Source: JBBWZH01 sp035544115
Lineage (GTDB): Bacteria > Actinomycetota > Actinomycetes > Mycobacteriales > CADCTP01
Direction of reading: 5' to 3'
NCBI GenBank assembly: GCA_963714145.1
Contig: OY970235.1
Coordinates: 5,208,001 to 5,272,000, forward strand
DNA length: 64,000 nucleotides
Made by a program: the position numbers and the translations under genes. The notes under the pieces are model-generated. The model searched no databases, was not told where the DNA came from, and was given only the letters and a program-made list of their open reading frames with translations. Each line of letters starts with the position of its first letter. Positions within the stretch are counted from its first letter, which is position 1. Positions 1-7,914 of the stretch are shown piece by piece.

Positions 1-89
1 GGACCAGTAGCCGTCCGGACCGACAGCCGCCCGGATCGGCAGCCGTCGGGCCCCGGCCGCCGGACCGGACGGGTCAGGAACCGGACGGG

Positions 90-341
90 TCAGGACGGGG
101 TGCGCGGCGACGGGACCGGGTCGGCCCGCTCTGCCGGCACTTCGCCCTTGGCGACCAGATCGGCCAACTGCTGACCGGCGCGCAGTTCAACCTGCTCGCC
201 GAACGCCTCGCCGTGCAGCCCGCCGGCGCGGTCAAGGTCCGCCTCCGCGTCCCGAGCCACCCGGACCACCACGTCCAGCGGCACCCGGCCCTCGAACCGC
301 GCCATCAGCCGCTCAGCAACGTCGGCAAAGGAATATGTCAC
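90..341 (-). CDS. Small three-helix-bundle-like hypothetical protein
   Basis: This is an 83-aa acidic protein starting with GTG at 341. The N-terminal half (about residues 4-48) reads as three short amphipathic helices with an SFADVAERLMARFEG opening. That resembles the small three-helix-bundle proteins common in actinobacteria, which are thought to dimerise. The last 15 residues are proline-rich and probably disordered. No catalytic residues, Cys pairs or membrane segment are visible. It stands alone, divergent from the molybdate regulator downstream. The family assignment rests on pattern memory only, so the function is unknown. Confidence 0.55.
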   Translation of the reverse strand: MTYSFADVAERLMARFEGRVPLDVVVRVARDAEADLDRAGGLHGEAFGEQVELRAGQQLADLVAKGEVPAERADPVPSPRTPS

Positions 342-647
342 GCGCTACCACCCCCGAACAGGAACCCGCACGTCAACCCGCACGTCGCTCCGCTCGAACC
401 AGAATTGGTCACCGATGCGATCACGATTGCAATCGTCTCCATTGGTGTATACCTCTCCGCTTCGAGCCTGTCCCCGTTCCTACCCAGCTAGATCGTGTCA
501 GCTTGATCACTTTCAGCGACGATGAGCACGGACGGGATACTTGAGAGCGGAGCCCGTAGCCGGGAATGCGGCTGTTCGGCCCGAACCGGCCCGCAGAAGG
601 CTCCGCCGGATCGCGACGGAGCCGCAGTTGCGCGGTAACGTGATCGC
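342..647. other. Gene-free divergent intergenic region
   Basis: About 306 bp lie between the divergent small protein and the HTH-TOBE gene. The stretch around 400-520 is less GC-rich than its surroundings and is the likely place for both promoters. The overlapping short ORFs here have no coding character. I see no convincing operator or RNA gene. Confidence 0.4.
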
Positions 648-1064
648 GTGGCGACGTTCCGGATCAGCGAGGCGGCGGCGCTCGTCGGGGTGAGTGACGA
701 CACGGTGCGGCGGTGGGCCGAGTCCGGCCGGCTGAGCACGGTCCGGGACGGCGGCGGCCGGCTGGCGATCGACGGCCGTGAGCTGGCCCGGTTCGCCGCC
801 GAGCTGGGCGCGGCGGTCGAGTCGCCGGCCAGCGCGGCACCGGTGGTGAGCGAGTCCGCCCGCAACCGGTTCGCCGGCATCGTCACCCGGGTCACCCGGG
901 ACGGTGTGATGGCACAGGTCGAGATCCAGGCCGGGCCGCACCGGGTGGTGTCGCTGATGAGCCGGGAGGCCGCCGACGACCTGGGCCTGCAGCCCGGCGT
1001 CCTCGCGGTGGCCGCGGTCAAGGCGACCAACGTCGTGGTGGAGCTGCCCCGGCAACGGGCCTGA
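648..1064 (+). CDS. HTH-TOBE molybdate-responsive regulator
   Basis: This 138-aa protein has an N-terminal excisionase/MerR-like helix-turn-helix (about residues 4-50; SEAAALVGVSDDTVRRWAESG) and a C-terminal TOBE (molybdopterin-binding) domain (about residues 70-135; ARNRFAGIVTRVTRDG to the ATNVVVEL end). TOBE domains bind oxyanions such as molybdate, so the protein probably senses molybdate and represses or activates transcription. It lies 68 bp upstream of modA and in the same direction, which supports control of modABC. It differs from E. coli ModE in having a MerR-like reader and one TOBE copy. GTG is the start. The domain call is firm; the regulatory role is inferred from context. Confidence 0.85.
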   Translation: MATFRISEAAALVGVSDDTVRRWAESGRLSTVRDGGGRLAIDGRELARFAAELGAAVESPASAAPVVSESARNRFAGIVTRVTRDGVMAQVEIQAGPHRVVSLMSREAADDLGLQPGVLAVAAVKATNVVVELPRQRA

Positions 1065-1132
1065 CGCCGGCCGTCCACATCGACTGTTCACATTCGACTG
1101 TCCAGAGCGGACAGGTTGCGGAGGAGGCTGCG

Positions 1133-1933
1133 ATGCGGTGGCGCCGGGTGGCAGTGGTGGCTGGGCTGAGCATGTTGCTGGTCAGCTGCGGGTCGAACGA
1201 TTCGAGCAACCCGCCGGCGGCGGGCAGTGGCACCGGCACCAGCGCCGGCACCTCGTCGTTGAACGGCACGATCACCGTGCTGGCGGCGGCCTCACTGACC
1301 GAGTCGTTCACCGAACTGGGCAAGCAGTTCGAGGCGGCGCACCCCGGGGTGAGCATCAAGTTCAGCTACGGGGCCTCGTCCACGCTGGCCACCCAGATCG
1401 TGAACGGCGCGCCGGCGGACGTGTTCGCCTCGGCCAGCCCCAGCAACATGGACCAGGTGGTCAAGGCCGGCGAGGCCAGCGCCCCGGCCACCTTCGCCCG
1501 GAACGTGCTGGAGATCGCGGTGCCGCCGGACAACCCGGCCAAGATCGCCGCGGTGGCCGACCTGGCCAGGTCCGGCGTGAAGGTCGCGGTCTGCGCGCCG
1601 CAGGTGCCGTGCGGCAAGATCGCCGCGAAGGTGTTCGAGAACGCGAAGGTCACGGTCAAGCCGGTCACCCTCGGGCAGGACGTCAAGGCGGTGCTGACCG
1701 CGGTCCGCACCGGTGAGGTGGACGCCGGCCTGGTCTACGTGACCGACGTGAGGTCCGCCGGCAGCGCGGTCACCGGGGTCGAGATCCCGGCCGAGCAGAA
1801 CGCCTCCACCGACTACCCGATCGCCGTCACCAAGGCCGCCAAGAACACCGCGCTGGCGCAGGCGTTCGTCGACTACGTGAAGTCCAGCGACGGGCAGGCC
1901 CTGCTGAGCAAGGCCGGCTTCGCCAGCCCGTGA
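1133..1933 (+). CDS. modA: Molybdate ABC transporter substrate-binding lipoprotein ModA
   Basis: This 266-aa protein has a lipoprotein signal peptide with lipobox LVSC (Cys19), followed by a Ser/Gly-rich linker to about residue 43. The mature region begins ITVLAAASLTESFTELG, the typical ModA opening in which the AAASL segment contributes oxyanion-binding Ser. FSYGASSTLATQIVNGAPADVFASA follows, the standard second ligand loop. It captures molybdate (possibly tungstate) outside the membrane and delivers it to ModBC. It is the first gene of modABC, separated from modB by an unusual tandem repeat. A GGAGG-like site precedes the ATG. Confidence 0.95.
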   Translation: MRWRRVAVVAGLSMLLVSCGSNDSSNPPAAGSGTGTSAGTSSLNGTITVLAAASLTESFTELGKQFEAAHPGVSIKFSYGASSTLATQIVNGAPADVFASASPSNMDQVVKAGEASAPATFARNVLEIAVPPDNPAKIAAVADLARSGVKVAVCAPQVPCGKIAAKVFENAKVTVKPVTLGQDVKAVLTAVRTGEVDAGLVYVTDVRSAGSAVTGVEIPAEQNASTDYPIAVTKAAKNTALAQAFVDYVKSSDGQALLSKAGFASP

Positions 1934-1961
1934 CCGGACCCGTCCGGCCGCCCGGCCCGGC

Positions 1962-2063
1962 GGCTGGCCCAGGCCCAGTGGCTGGCCCGGGCCCAGTGGC
2001 TGGCTCGGGCCCGGCGGCTGGCCCGGGCCCGGCGGCTGACCCAGGCGCGGCGGCTGGCCCGGC
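1962..2063. repeat. 18-bp tandem repeat between modA and modB
   Basis: Five full copies and one partial copy of an 18-bp unit (GGCTGGCCCGGGCCCAGT and close variants) fill nearly the whole modA-modB gap. No modB-frame ORF crosses it, because a stop lies at 2038-2040. The repeat is therefore untranslated leader for modB. The units are self-complementary enough (GGGCCC core) to form hairpins. Confidence 0.85.
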
Positions 2064-2072
2064 GGCTGGCGG

Positions 2073-2891
2073 GTGAACCGCCGGGGCAGGCGGCGAGGCG
2101 GACGGCGGGTGCCGGCCGGGGTGCCGGCGGCGCTGGCGGTGCCGGCCGCGGTGGCGGTGGCGTTCCTGCTGCTGCCGCTGGCCGGGCTGCTGGTCCGGGC
2201 GCCCTGGCGCGGGCTGCCGCGGCTGCTCACCGAGCCGGCGGTGCGGCAGGCGCTCGGGCTCTCGCTGCTGGCAGCGAGCTCGGCGACCGGTATCGCGCTG
2301 CTGATCGGGGTGCCGCTGGCCTGGCTGCTGGCCCGGGTCGAGTTCCCCGGCCGGGCGGTGCTGCGCGGGCTGGTAACGCTGCCGCTGGTACTGCCACCCG
2401 TGGTCGGCGGCGTCGCGCTGCTGCTCGCGTTCGGGCGGCGGGGCCTGATCGGCAAGCACTTCGCGTCCGTCTACACGCTGCCGTTCACCACCGCCGGCGT
2501 GGTCGTGGCCGAGACGTTCGTGGCGATGCCGTTCCTGATCGTCGCGGTCGAGGGCGCGCTGCGCTCGGCCGACCACCGGTACGAGGAGGCGGCCGCCACC
2601 CTCGGTGCCAGCCGGTGGACCACGTTCCGCCGGGTCACCCTGCCGCTGGTCGGGCCGTCCATCGGCGCCGGCGCGATCCTGTGCTGGGCCCGGGCGCTCG
2701 GCGAGTTCGGCGCGACCGTCACGTTCGCCGGCAACTTCCCCGGCACCACCCAGACCATGCCGATCGCCGTCTACACCGCCCTGGAGACCGACCCGGAGGC
2801 GGCGATCGCGCTGTCCCTGGTGCTGCTCGCCGTTTCCATCATCGTGCTGGTCGGCCTGCGCGAACGCTGGCTGCGCGGCGCCCTGCAATGA
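2073..2891 (+). CDS. modB: Molybdate ABC transporter permease ModB
   Basis: This 272-aa inner-membrane permease has about six hydrophobic segments after a strongly basic N-terminus (NRRGRRRGGRR). The ABC-permease EAA loop is clear at about residues 170-192 (EEAAATLGASRWTTFRRVTL), which docks to ModC. GEFGATVTFAGNFPGTTQTMP is the typical ModB/CysT ending loop. GTG at 2073 is the first possible start after an in-frame stop at 2038. The stop overlaps the modC ATG (ATGA), so translation of modC is probably coupled. Confidence 0.94.
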   Translation: MNRRGRRRGGRRVPAGVPAALAVPAAVAVAFLLLPLAGLLVRAPWRGLPRLLTEPAVRQALGLSLLAASSATGIALLIGVPLAWLLARVEFPGRAVLRGLVTLPLVLPPVVGGVALLLAFGRRGLIGKHFASVYTLPFTTAGVVVAETFVAMPFLIVAVEGALRSADHRYEEAAATLGASRWTTFRRVTLPLVGPSIGAGAILCWARALGEFGATVTFAGNFPGTTQTMPIAVYTALETDPEAAIALSLVLLAVSIIVLVGLRERWLRGALQ

Positions 2892-3979
2892 CTCTGTCCA
2901 CAATGGACGCCGACACGTCCGGGCTGCGGGCGGTGGCGCGGGTCCGGCGGGGCGCGTTCACCCTGGACGCCGAGGTGACCGCGGCCCGCGGCGAGGTGGT
3001 GGCGCTGCTCGGGCCGAACGGCGCCGGCAAGTCGACCATGCTGCGGGTGCTGGCGGGGCTGCTGCCGGTCGACACCGGCGAGGTCGTGCTGGACGGCGCG
3101 CCGCTGGACGACCCGGCGCGCGGCGTGTTCGTGCCGGCCGCGGCCCGTCCGGTGGGCCTGGTGTTCCAGGACTACCTGCTGTTCCCGCACCTGTCGGTGC
3201 GGCAGAACGTCGAGTTCGCGCCGCGGGCGCAGGGCGCCAGCCGGGCCCAGGCGCGGGCGCTCGCCGACCCGCTGCTGGCCCGGTTCGGGCTGACCGAGCT
3301 GGCCGGGCGGCGGCCCGGCACGCTGTCCGGCGGGCAGGCGCAGCGGGTCGCGCTGGCCCGCACGCTCGCCGCCGCGCCCCGGCTGCTGCTGCTGGACGAG
3401 CCGCTTGCCGCGCTGGACGCCAGCACCCGGCTCGCCGTCCGGGCCGAACTGCGCGAGCACCTCAGCTCGTACGGCGGGCCGGCGCTGGTCGTCACGCACG
3501 ACCCGGTGGAGGCGATGGTGCTGGCCGACCGGCTGGTCGTGGTCGAAGCCGGCCGGGTGGTGCAGGACGGCGCCGCCACCGAGATCGCCCGCCGGCCGCG
3601 CACCGAGTACGTGGCCCGGCTGATGGGGCTGAACCTCTACCGCGGCACGGCCGGCGGCGGCACCGTCGACCTGGATGGCGGCGGCCGGCTGGTGGTGGCC
3701 GACGCCGAGGCGGCCGGGAGAGTGCTGGTGGCGCTGCGGCCGGCCGCGGTCAGCCTGCACACCGACCAGCCGCGGCAGGCCAGCCCGCGCAACGCCTGGG
3801 CCGGCACGGTGTCCACAGTGGAACCCATGGGCGACCGGGTCCGGGTGACGATCGCGGCGGTGCCCCCGGTCCGCGCCGACGTCACCCCGCTCGCCGTCGC
3901 CGAGCTCGGCCTGCGCCCCGGCCGTCCGGTATGGACAACGGTCAAGGCGACCGAACTGGACGTCTACCCGGCCGGCTGA
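2888..3979 (+). CDS. modC: Molybdate ABC transporter ATP-binding protein ModC
   Basis: This 363-aa ATPase has Walker A GPNGAGKST, Q-loop VFQDYLLFPHL, signature LSGGQAQRV, Walker B LLLLDEP and switch His in VVTHD. A TOBE-like domain follows (about residues 290-360), as expected for ModC. The open frame extends upstream into modB, but the ATG at 2888 overlapping the modB stop is the sensible start and gives normal family length. It energises molybdate import with ModB. A strong Walker and signature set plus gene order make this assignment secure. Confidence 0.94.
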   Translation: MTLSTMDADTSGLRAVARVRRGAFTLDAEVTAARGEVVALLGPNGAGKSTMLRVLAGLLPVDTGEVVLDGAPLDDPARGVFVPAAARPVGLVFQDYLLFPHLSVRQNVEFAPRAQGASRAQARALADPLLARFGLTELAGRRPGTLSGGQAQRVALARTLAAAPRLLLLDEPLAALDASTRLAVRAELREHLSSYGGPALVVTHDPVEAMVLADRLVVVEAGRVVQDGAATEIARRPRTEYVARLMGLNLYRGTAGGGTVDLDGGGRLVVADAEAAGRVLVALRPAAVSLHTDQPRQASPRNAWAGTVSTVEPMGDRVRVTIAAVPPVRADVTPLAVAELGLRPGRPVWTTVKATELDVYPAG

Positions 3980-4032
3980 ACCCGGTGCCCGCCCGGCCGG
4001 CGGTCCAGGCGGGTCCGGCCACGAGCGGCCGG

Positions 4033-4140
4033 ATCGGGTCGATGCCGGGGCGGGCCGGGCCGGCCACGCAGCGGGCCGAGTCGGGTCGATGCCGGGGTCG
4101 GCCGGGCCGGGTCGATGCCGGGGCGGGCCGGGCCGGCCCG
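4033..4140. repeat. GC-rich direct repeats downstream of modC
   Basis: The 3' flank of modC holds three copies of GGGTCGATGCCGGGG separated by GGGCCGGGCCGG-type runs. No ORF with coding character uses it. It lies between convergent modC and the DUF3618 gene and may act in transcription termination, although no U-tract is visible. Confidence 0.6.
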
Positions 4141-4151
4141 GGCGGCGGCGG

Positions 4152-4385
4152 TCAGGCGCGGCGACGGCGGCGGATCCGGCGGGCCACCAGCAGCGTGGCG
4201 ACCAGGGTGACCCCGCCGATGACGCCCAGCCCGGTCGGCGACGTGGCGGCGCCGACCGCCTTAGCCCGCCCCCGCTCAGCCAGCCGCTTCGGACTGGCCC
4301 GCTCGGCCAGCTTGTCGAGCGTGCTGGCCAACTGGTCGCGGGTCTGCTCGATCTCCCGCTGAATCGTCTCCGGCGTCCGGGTCAT
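4152..4385 (-). CDS. DUF3618 domain membrane protein
   Basis: This 77-aa protein begins TRTPETIQREIEQTRDQLASTLD, the hallmark of DUF3618: a short amphipathic, likely coiled-coil helix with regularly spaced Glu/Gln/Arg. One transmembrane helix follows (about residues 50-68) and then a polybasic C-terminus (RRIRRRRRA), predicted cytoplasmic. The function is unknown; relatives sit beside cell-envelope and phage-shock-type genes. It is divergent from nothing close and convergent with modC. Confidence 0.85.
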   Translation of the reverse strand: MTRTPETIQREIEQTRDQLASTLDKLAERASPKRLAERGRAKAVGAATSPTGLGVIGGVTLVATLLVARRIRRRRRA

Positions 4386-4464
4386 GGTCGACAGCCTGCC
4401 ACGGTCGGGGCGGCCGGGTCGCGGGTATACCGGGTCAGCGCTGCACCGGCGGCCTGCCGCGCCG

Positions 4465-5394
4465 TCACGCCACCCCCAGCGCCGCCGGCAGCGTGGCCAG
4501 GCTCGCCGCCAGCGTGGCCAGCTGCGTCCGCAGCCTGGCCCGGTCCGCCGCCGTCAGCGCGGTGAACGACCGCCAGCCGCCGACGGTCAGCTGGTACGGC
4601 CGCAGCGAGGTGTCCACCGCGACGAACTGCCCGCGCAGCCGGCCCAACAACGCATTGTCCTTTTTGGTCAGGGCCGGCTCGAAGACCAGCAGCGCAGCCC
4701 GGCAGCCGTCGATGTTCGCGGCGACGTCCCACAGGTCGGTGTGCGAGTAGCGGTCCTCCGCGCCGGCGAGCTTGCGCTTCGCCACCTCGCCGAGCAGCTC
4801 GCCGGCGCCCACCGCGACCGCCCGCGCGGTGATCGGCGCGCCGGCCAGCGTGGTCTCCAACGTGACCAGGTCCCGGTCCAGCTGGTCGGCGAACGGCCTG
4901 CCGCCGGCGGCACTGTTCCGCACCCAGAGCAGGTACTCCAGCCGGTGCCAGCCAGTGAACCGCGGGTCGGTCGGGCCGGCGAAGTCGTCCACCCGGCTAT
5001 CCACCGCGCCGTCGATCCCGGCGACCAGGCCCGCGACCGGCCCGATCCGTGCCCAGCTCTCCCGGCTCGGCGCGTACAGCTCCTTCGCCCGGGCGACATT
5101 GCCGGCCCGGACCGCGTCGGTGAACTTCGTGGTCTTCACCCGCAACGTGCTGACTTCACCCTCGACGTACCGGCGGTACGCGGTCGCCCCCGCCTCGACC
5201 ACGGCGTCCCCGGCCGGCGGACCCTGGTCGCCGCCGACCTGGGTGGAACCCGGGCCCGGCCCGGAGCCGGCCCGGCTGCTGGCCGGGGTCCGGCCGTCCG
5301 ACCTGGCCGCGGCCCCGTCATCCCCGCCGCAGCCGGTCAGCCCCAGCAGGCAGACCGCGGCGAGGGCGACGGCGGCAGGCAGCGCTCGGGTCAC
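4465..5394 (-). CDS. EfeO/imelysin-like (peptidase M75) iron-uptake lipoprotein
   Basis: This 309-aa protein has a lipoprotein signal (LLGLTGC lipobox, Cys22) and a disordered linker to about residue 60. The M75/EfeO alpha-helical domain follows. The key HxxE iron-binding motif is visible as GWHRLEYLLW, and TDLWDVAANIDG matches the second repeat of the family. It lacks the N-terminal cupredoxin domain of full EfeO, so it is of the EfeM/EfeO-short type. It should bind ferric iron at the outer membrane face. No EfeU permease or EfeB peroxidase gene is adjacent, so it is an orphan component here. The start is ATG at 5394. Confidence 0.85.
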   Translation of the reverse strand: MTRALPAAVALAAVCLLGLTGCGGDDGAAARSDGRTPASSRAGSGPGPGSTQVGGDQGPPAGDAVVEAGATAYRRYVEGEVSTLRVKTTKFTDAVRAGNVARAKELYAPSRESWARIGPVAGLVAGIDGAVDSRVDDFAGPTDPRFTGWHRLEYLLWVRNSAAGGRPFADQLDRDLVTLETTLAGAPITARAVAVGAGELLGEVAKRKLAGAEDRYSHTDLWDVAANIDGCRAALLVFEPALTKKDNALLGRLRGQFVAVDTSLRPYQLTVGGWRSFTALTAADRARLRTQLATLAASLATLPAALGVA

Positions 5395-5489
5395 CAGTCG
5401 TTCCCCTTCCGATCAAGATCAGGTCAGCCTTGCCGGCCCGGTCGGTGACCTGTCCGGCGGGCACCGAAAGCGGCCAGTAGCGTGACGCT

Positions 5490-5963
5490 ATGCCCGACAC
5501 CCCACGTCTCGCCCCCGGCGACAAGGCCCCCGACTTCACCCTCCCCGACGCCGACGGCAAGCCGGTCTCGCTGGCCAGCTACCGCGGCCGCACCGTCGTC
5601 GTCTACTTCTACCCGGCCGCCAGCACCCCCGGCTGCACCAAGCAGGCCTGCGACTTCCGGGACAATCTGGCCGAGCTCAACGGCGCCGGCATCGACGTCA
5701 TCGGCATCTCCCCGGACACCCCGGCCAAGCTCACCAAGTTCCGCGACGCCGAACAACTGACCTTCCCACTGCTGTCCGATGTGGACAAGACCGTGCTCAC
5801 CAGCTACGCCGTCTACGGCGAGAAGCAGCTGTACGGCAAGACCGTCGTCGGCGTGATCCGCTCCACCTTCGTCATCGCCCCGGACGGAACCATCGCCCAG
5901 GCCCTCTACAACGTGAAGGCCACCGGCCACGTGGCGAAGCTGCGTAAAACCCTGCCAGCCTGA
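5490..5963 (+). CDS. bcp: Thioredoxin-dependent peroxiredoxin (Bcp/PrxQ)
   Basis: This 157-aa protein spans a full AhpC/TSA domain. PGDKAPDFTLPDADG opens it and the peroxidatic Cys lies in PAASTPGCTKQACDF, with the resolving Cys five residues later as in PrxQ. It reduces hydroperoxides in the cytoplasm using thioredoxin. It is transcribed toward tRNA-Leu and ends 19 bp before it. The start ATG at 5490 gives the usual length. Confidence 0.95.
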   Translation: MPDTPRLAPGDKAPDFTLPDADGKPVSLASYRGRTVVVYFYPAASTPGCTKQACDFRDNLAELNGAGIDVIGISPDTPAKLTKFRDAEQLTFPLLSDVDKTVLTSYAVYGEKQLYGKTVVGVIRSTFVIAPDGTIAQALYNVKATGHVAKLRKTLPA

Positions 5964-5982
5964 CCCGTACCCTTAGCAGCAA

Positions 5983-6064
5983 GCGGGAGTGGCGTAACTG
6001 GCAGCCGCGCCAGACTTAGGATCTGGTGCCTTCGGGCATGGGGGTTCGAGTCCCCCCTCCCGCA
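5983..6064 (+). tRNA. tRNA-Leu (anticodon UAG)
   Basis: The acceptor arms GCGGGAG and CTCCCGC pair perfectly with discriminator A6064. The anticodon stem is CCAGA/TCTGG around loop CTTAGGA, giving anticodon TAG at 6017-6019. A long variable arm (TGCCTTCGGGCA) marks it as class II, as expected for Leu. The T arm GGGGG-TTCGAGT-CCCCC is perfect. CCA is not encoded. The gene is intact although its 3' 52 nt double as the attachment site of the following element. Confidence 0.97.
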
Positions 6065-6072
6065 CGGACTTG
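6013..6072 (+). repeat. attL: 60-bp direct repeat of tRNA-Leu 3' part
   Basis: This 60-bp stretch starts in the anticodon stem and ends 8 bp past the tRNA. It is identical to 15147-15206. Such a duplication is the product of tyrosine-integrase recombination into a tRNA 3' end. Outside the core the sequences differ at once on the 5' side (6012 versus 15146). On the 3' side imperfect similarity continues for about another 130 bp. Confidence 0.93.
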
Positions 6073-6073
6073 A

Positions 6074-6300
6074 GCTGACCATGCTCGCGGAGGGCGCTCG
6101 CCGGGGCGTCCGTCATGCTGGCCGCGGGGGCCGAGCCCCCGCGGACCCCACGGTGCGGACGCCACCGGATCGCATCATGGTGCGGTCACGGACACGAGCT
6201 CGGGTGATCTCTGCTCGCGGAGAACGCTCGCTTTGATCGCTTCGTAATGCCTGCTCAGGGGGCCGAGCCCCCTGAAACCCCGCGGTGCGGACGGCGCCGG
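6074..6300. repeat. Dispersed GC-rich palindromic repeat, two copies
   Basis: One clear copy (about 6080-6178) has the order CTCGCGGAGG, GCTCGCCGGGGCGTCCGTCA, TGCTGGCCGCG and the palindrome GGGGGCCGAGCCCCC. A diverged second copy follows at about 6210-6300 with AGGGGGCCGAGCCCCCT. The same family occurs at 15208-15336, 31369-31670, 33964-34312 and 58927-59196. The six-frame translations here are by-products of repeat composition. Confidence 0.8.
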
Positions 6301-6350
6301 CTGGGGGACGGCTGGCCCTCGGGGTGGTCGTTCTAGCGGCTTGAAGATCG

Positions 6351-6373
6351 TTGACAGCAGTAGGTGACAGCAA
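6351..6373 (+). promoter_or_regulatory. Paired putative integrase arm sites, left end
   Basis: TTGACAGCAG (6351) and GTGACAGCAA (6364) are direct repeats offset by 13 bp, lying between the integrase 3' end and attL. A matching pair with the same 13-bp offset and orientation lies at 15041-15063, just inside attR. Placement near both att cores suggests arm-type integrase binding sites. This is inferred from position and repetition only. Confidence 0.55.
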
Positions 6374-6378
6374 CCGGT

Positions 6379-6880
6379 TCACACGTCGCCGTCGAGCGGG
6401 TTGTCCAGCTTGCCCAGCGCCTCGCGTTGGGTGTCGAGGGAGACGTGGCCGTAGACGGTCATGGTCATTTCGATCGTGGAGTGGCCGACGATCTCCATGA
6501 CCACGCGGGGCGGAACGCCAGGTCGAGGAGCAGGCTGACGCAGGTGTGTCTCAAGTCGTGCAGCCGGCTCCTCGGTACGCCGGCCCGGTCGCACAGCTGG
6601 CCGAACATCCGGGTGAAGTTCCACGGCTTGATCGGCAGCCCCGCCCGGGTCGTGAAGACGAGATCCGAGCCCGGCCAGGGCGCCGCGGCGGCCTCCCGCT
6701 CGACCGCCTGTCGAGTCTGATGGCGTCGGAGCGTCCGGACCACCATCGGCGGCAACGGCACCGTCCGCCGCGACTCGTTCGTCTTCGGCGGCAGGTACAG
6801 CAGCTCGCCGCCGACGCGGTGCAGGGGTTCGCCGGACCTGCAACGTCTCCCCGGTCAGGGCGGCCATCGGCGGAGTCACG
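6379..6880 (-). pseudogene. Tyrosine integrase, truncated and frameshifted
   Basis: Only the C-terminal catalytic half remains. Reading on the minus strand, GETLQVRR occupies one frame. After a shift near 6835 comes LYLPPKTNESRRTVPLPPMV, then the conserved RLHDLRHTCVSLLLDL box. After a second shift near 6510 comes VVMEIVGHSTIEMTMTVYGH, the region with the HxxR-equivalent and catalytic Tyr. It ends LDNPLDGDV and stops at 6379. The N-terminal arm-binding and core-binding domains are missing. At least two frameshifts rule out a functional product unless they are sequencing errors. It lies next to attL, as the element's own integrase should. Confidence 0.87.
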
Positions 6881-7011
6881 GCAACGCACCCTATCCGGCG
6901 ACTACCAGTCCCCGCCCAGTCCCGCCCCGCCGCCCACCAGGTAGCCTCGGCCGCGCTGTCCGCGTGGTGCACCACGTGAGCCGATTGTCGGGAGCCGGAG
7001 GTACGACGCGC

Positions 7012-7914
7012 GTGGACGCTGGCTCTGCGCCGCTCAACCCGGACAACGCCCGCGCAGCGCTGGCCATTGCCTGCCGTACGGTCGGGGTCGACGCTGTAGG
7101 CGCCGTGCTGATCCGCCTCGGCGAGAATGCCGTCTTCCGTCTCCAGGCCGCGCCGATCGTTGCCCGGGTAGGACGGTCGGCTGACCGACTGAGCGACGCC
7201 GAACGCGAGGTACGGGTCGCTCGGTGGCTTGAGCAAGCCGGTGTGCCCGCCATCCGTCCGCTGGACGTGGCTCAGCCGATCGAGGCGGACGGCCGGGTCG
7301 TCACGCTGTGGGAGTCGGCCTCCGACGAGGAGGACTACGGCTCGACCGCGCAGCTTGGGACGCTGCTCCGCCAGCTGCACCGGTTGGATGCGCCGGCAGA
7401 TCTACGCCTGCCACCGGTCGAGCCGTTCGGCCGCGCCCTGCGGCGAATCGAAGACGTTTCCGGACTGTCCGCGGAGGACCGATCGTTCCTCCGCCAGCGG
7501 GCCGACGCTCTCACCGCCGAGTACGCCGGGTTGACCTTCGTGCTTCCACCCGGACCGGTGCACGGTGATGCCAACGTCGGCAACGTGATCCGCGACCGGG
7601 ACGGCCGAGCGTTGTTCCTCGACCTGGACGGCTTCGCCTCCGGCGCCCGCGAGTGGGACCTGATCTTGACGGCCATCTACTACGACCGGTTCGGCTGGCA
7701 CACAGGCGCGGAGTACCGCGACTTCGTAGACGCCTACGGATACGACGTCATGAAGTGGCCGGGCTACCAGATCTTGCGCGACGTCCGCGAGTTCCTGATG
7801 GTCACCTGGCTCGTACAGAACGCCGCCGAGGACACGACGGTGGCCCGCGAGTTCGCCAAGCGCATGCAGACGCTCCGGACCGGCGGCAGTCCGCGGGACT
7901 GGAAGCCGTTCTAG
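7012..7914 (+). CDS. Aminoglycoside-phosphotransferase-fold kinase
   Basis: This protein of about 300 aa has the APH/choline-kinase fold. The Brenner catalytic motif is VHGDANVGNVI (His-x-Asp plus Asn), followed by LFLDLDGF, the metal-binding DxD. The N-lobe contains VARVGRSADRL with a phosphate-loop-like pattern. GGAGG at 6997-7001 sits 10 nt before GTG 7012, which I prefer over in-frame GTGs at 6964 and 6976. The substrate is unknown: families with this fold phosphorylate antibiotics, sugars, cholines or proteins. It is cargo of the tRNA-Leu element, and its stop overlaps that of the convergent regulator by 3 bp. Confidence 0.8.
   Translation: MDAGSAPLNPDNARAALAIACRTVGVDAVGAVLIRLGENAVFRLQAAPIVARVGRSADRLSDAEREVRVARWLEQAGVPAIRPLDVAQPIEADGRVVTLWESASDEEDYGSTAQLGTLLRQLHRLDAPADLRLPPVEPFGRALRRIEDVSGLSAEDRSFLRQRADALTAEYAGLTFVLPPGPVHGDANVGNVIRDRDGRALFLDLDGFASGAREWDLILTAIYYDRFGWHTGAEYRDFVDAYGYDVMKWPGYQILRDVREFLMVTWLVQNAAEDTTVAREFAKRMQTLRTGGSPRDWKPF

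Noticed and set aside
2615..2887. N-terminal extension of ModC
   Set aside because: It lies inside modB in another frame and would lengthen ModC beyond the family. ATG 2888 overlapping the modB stop is normal.
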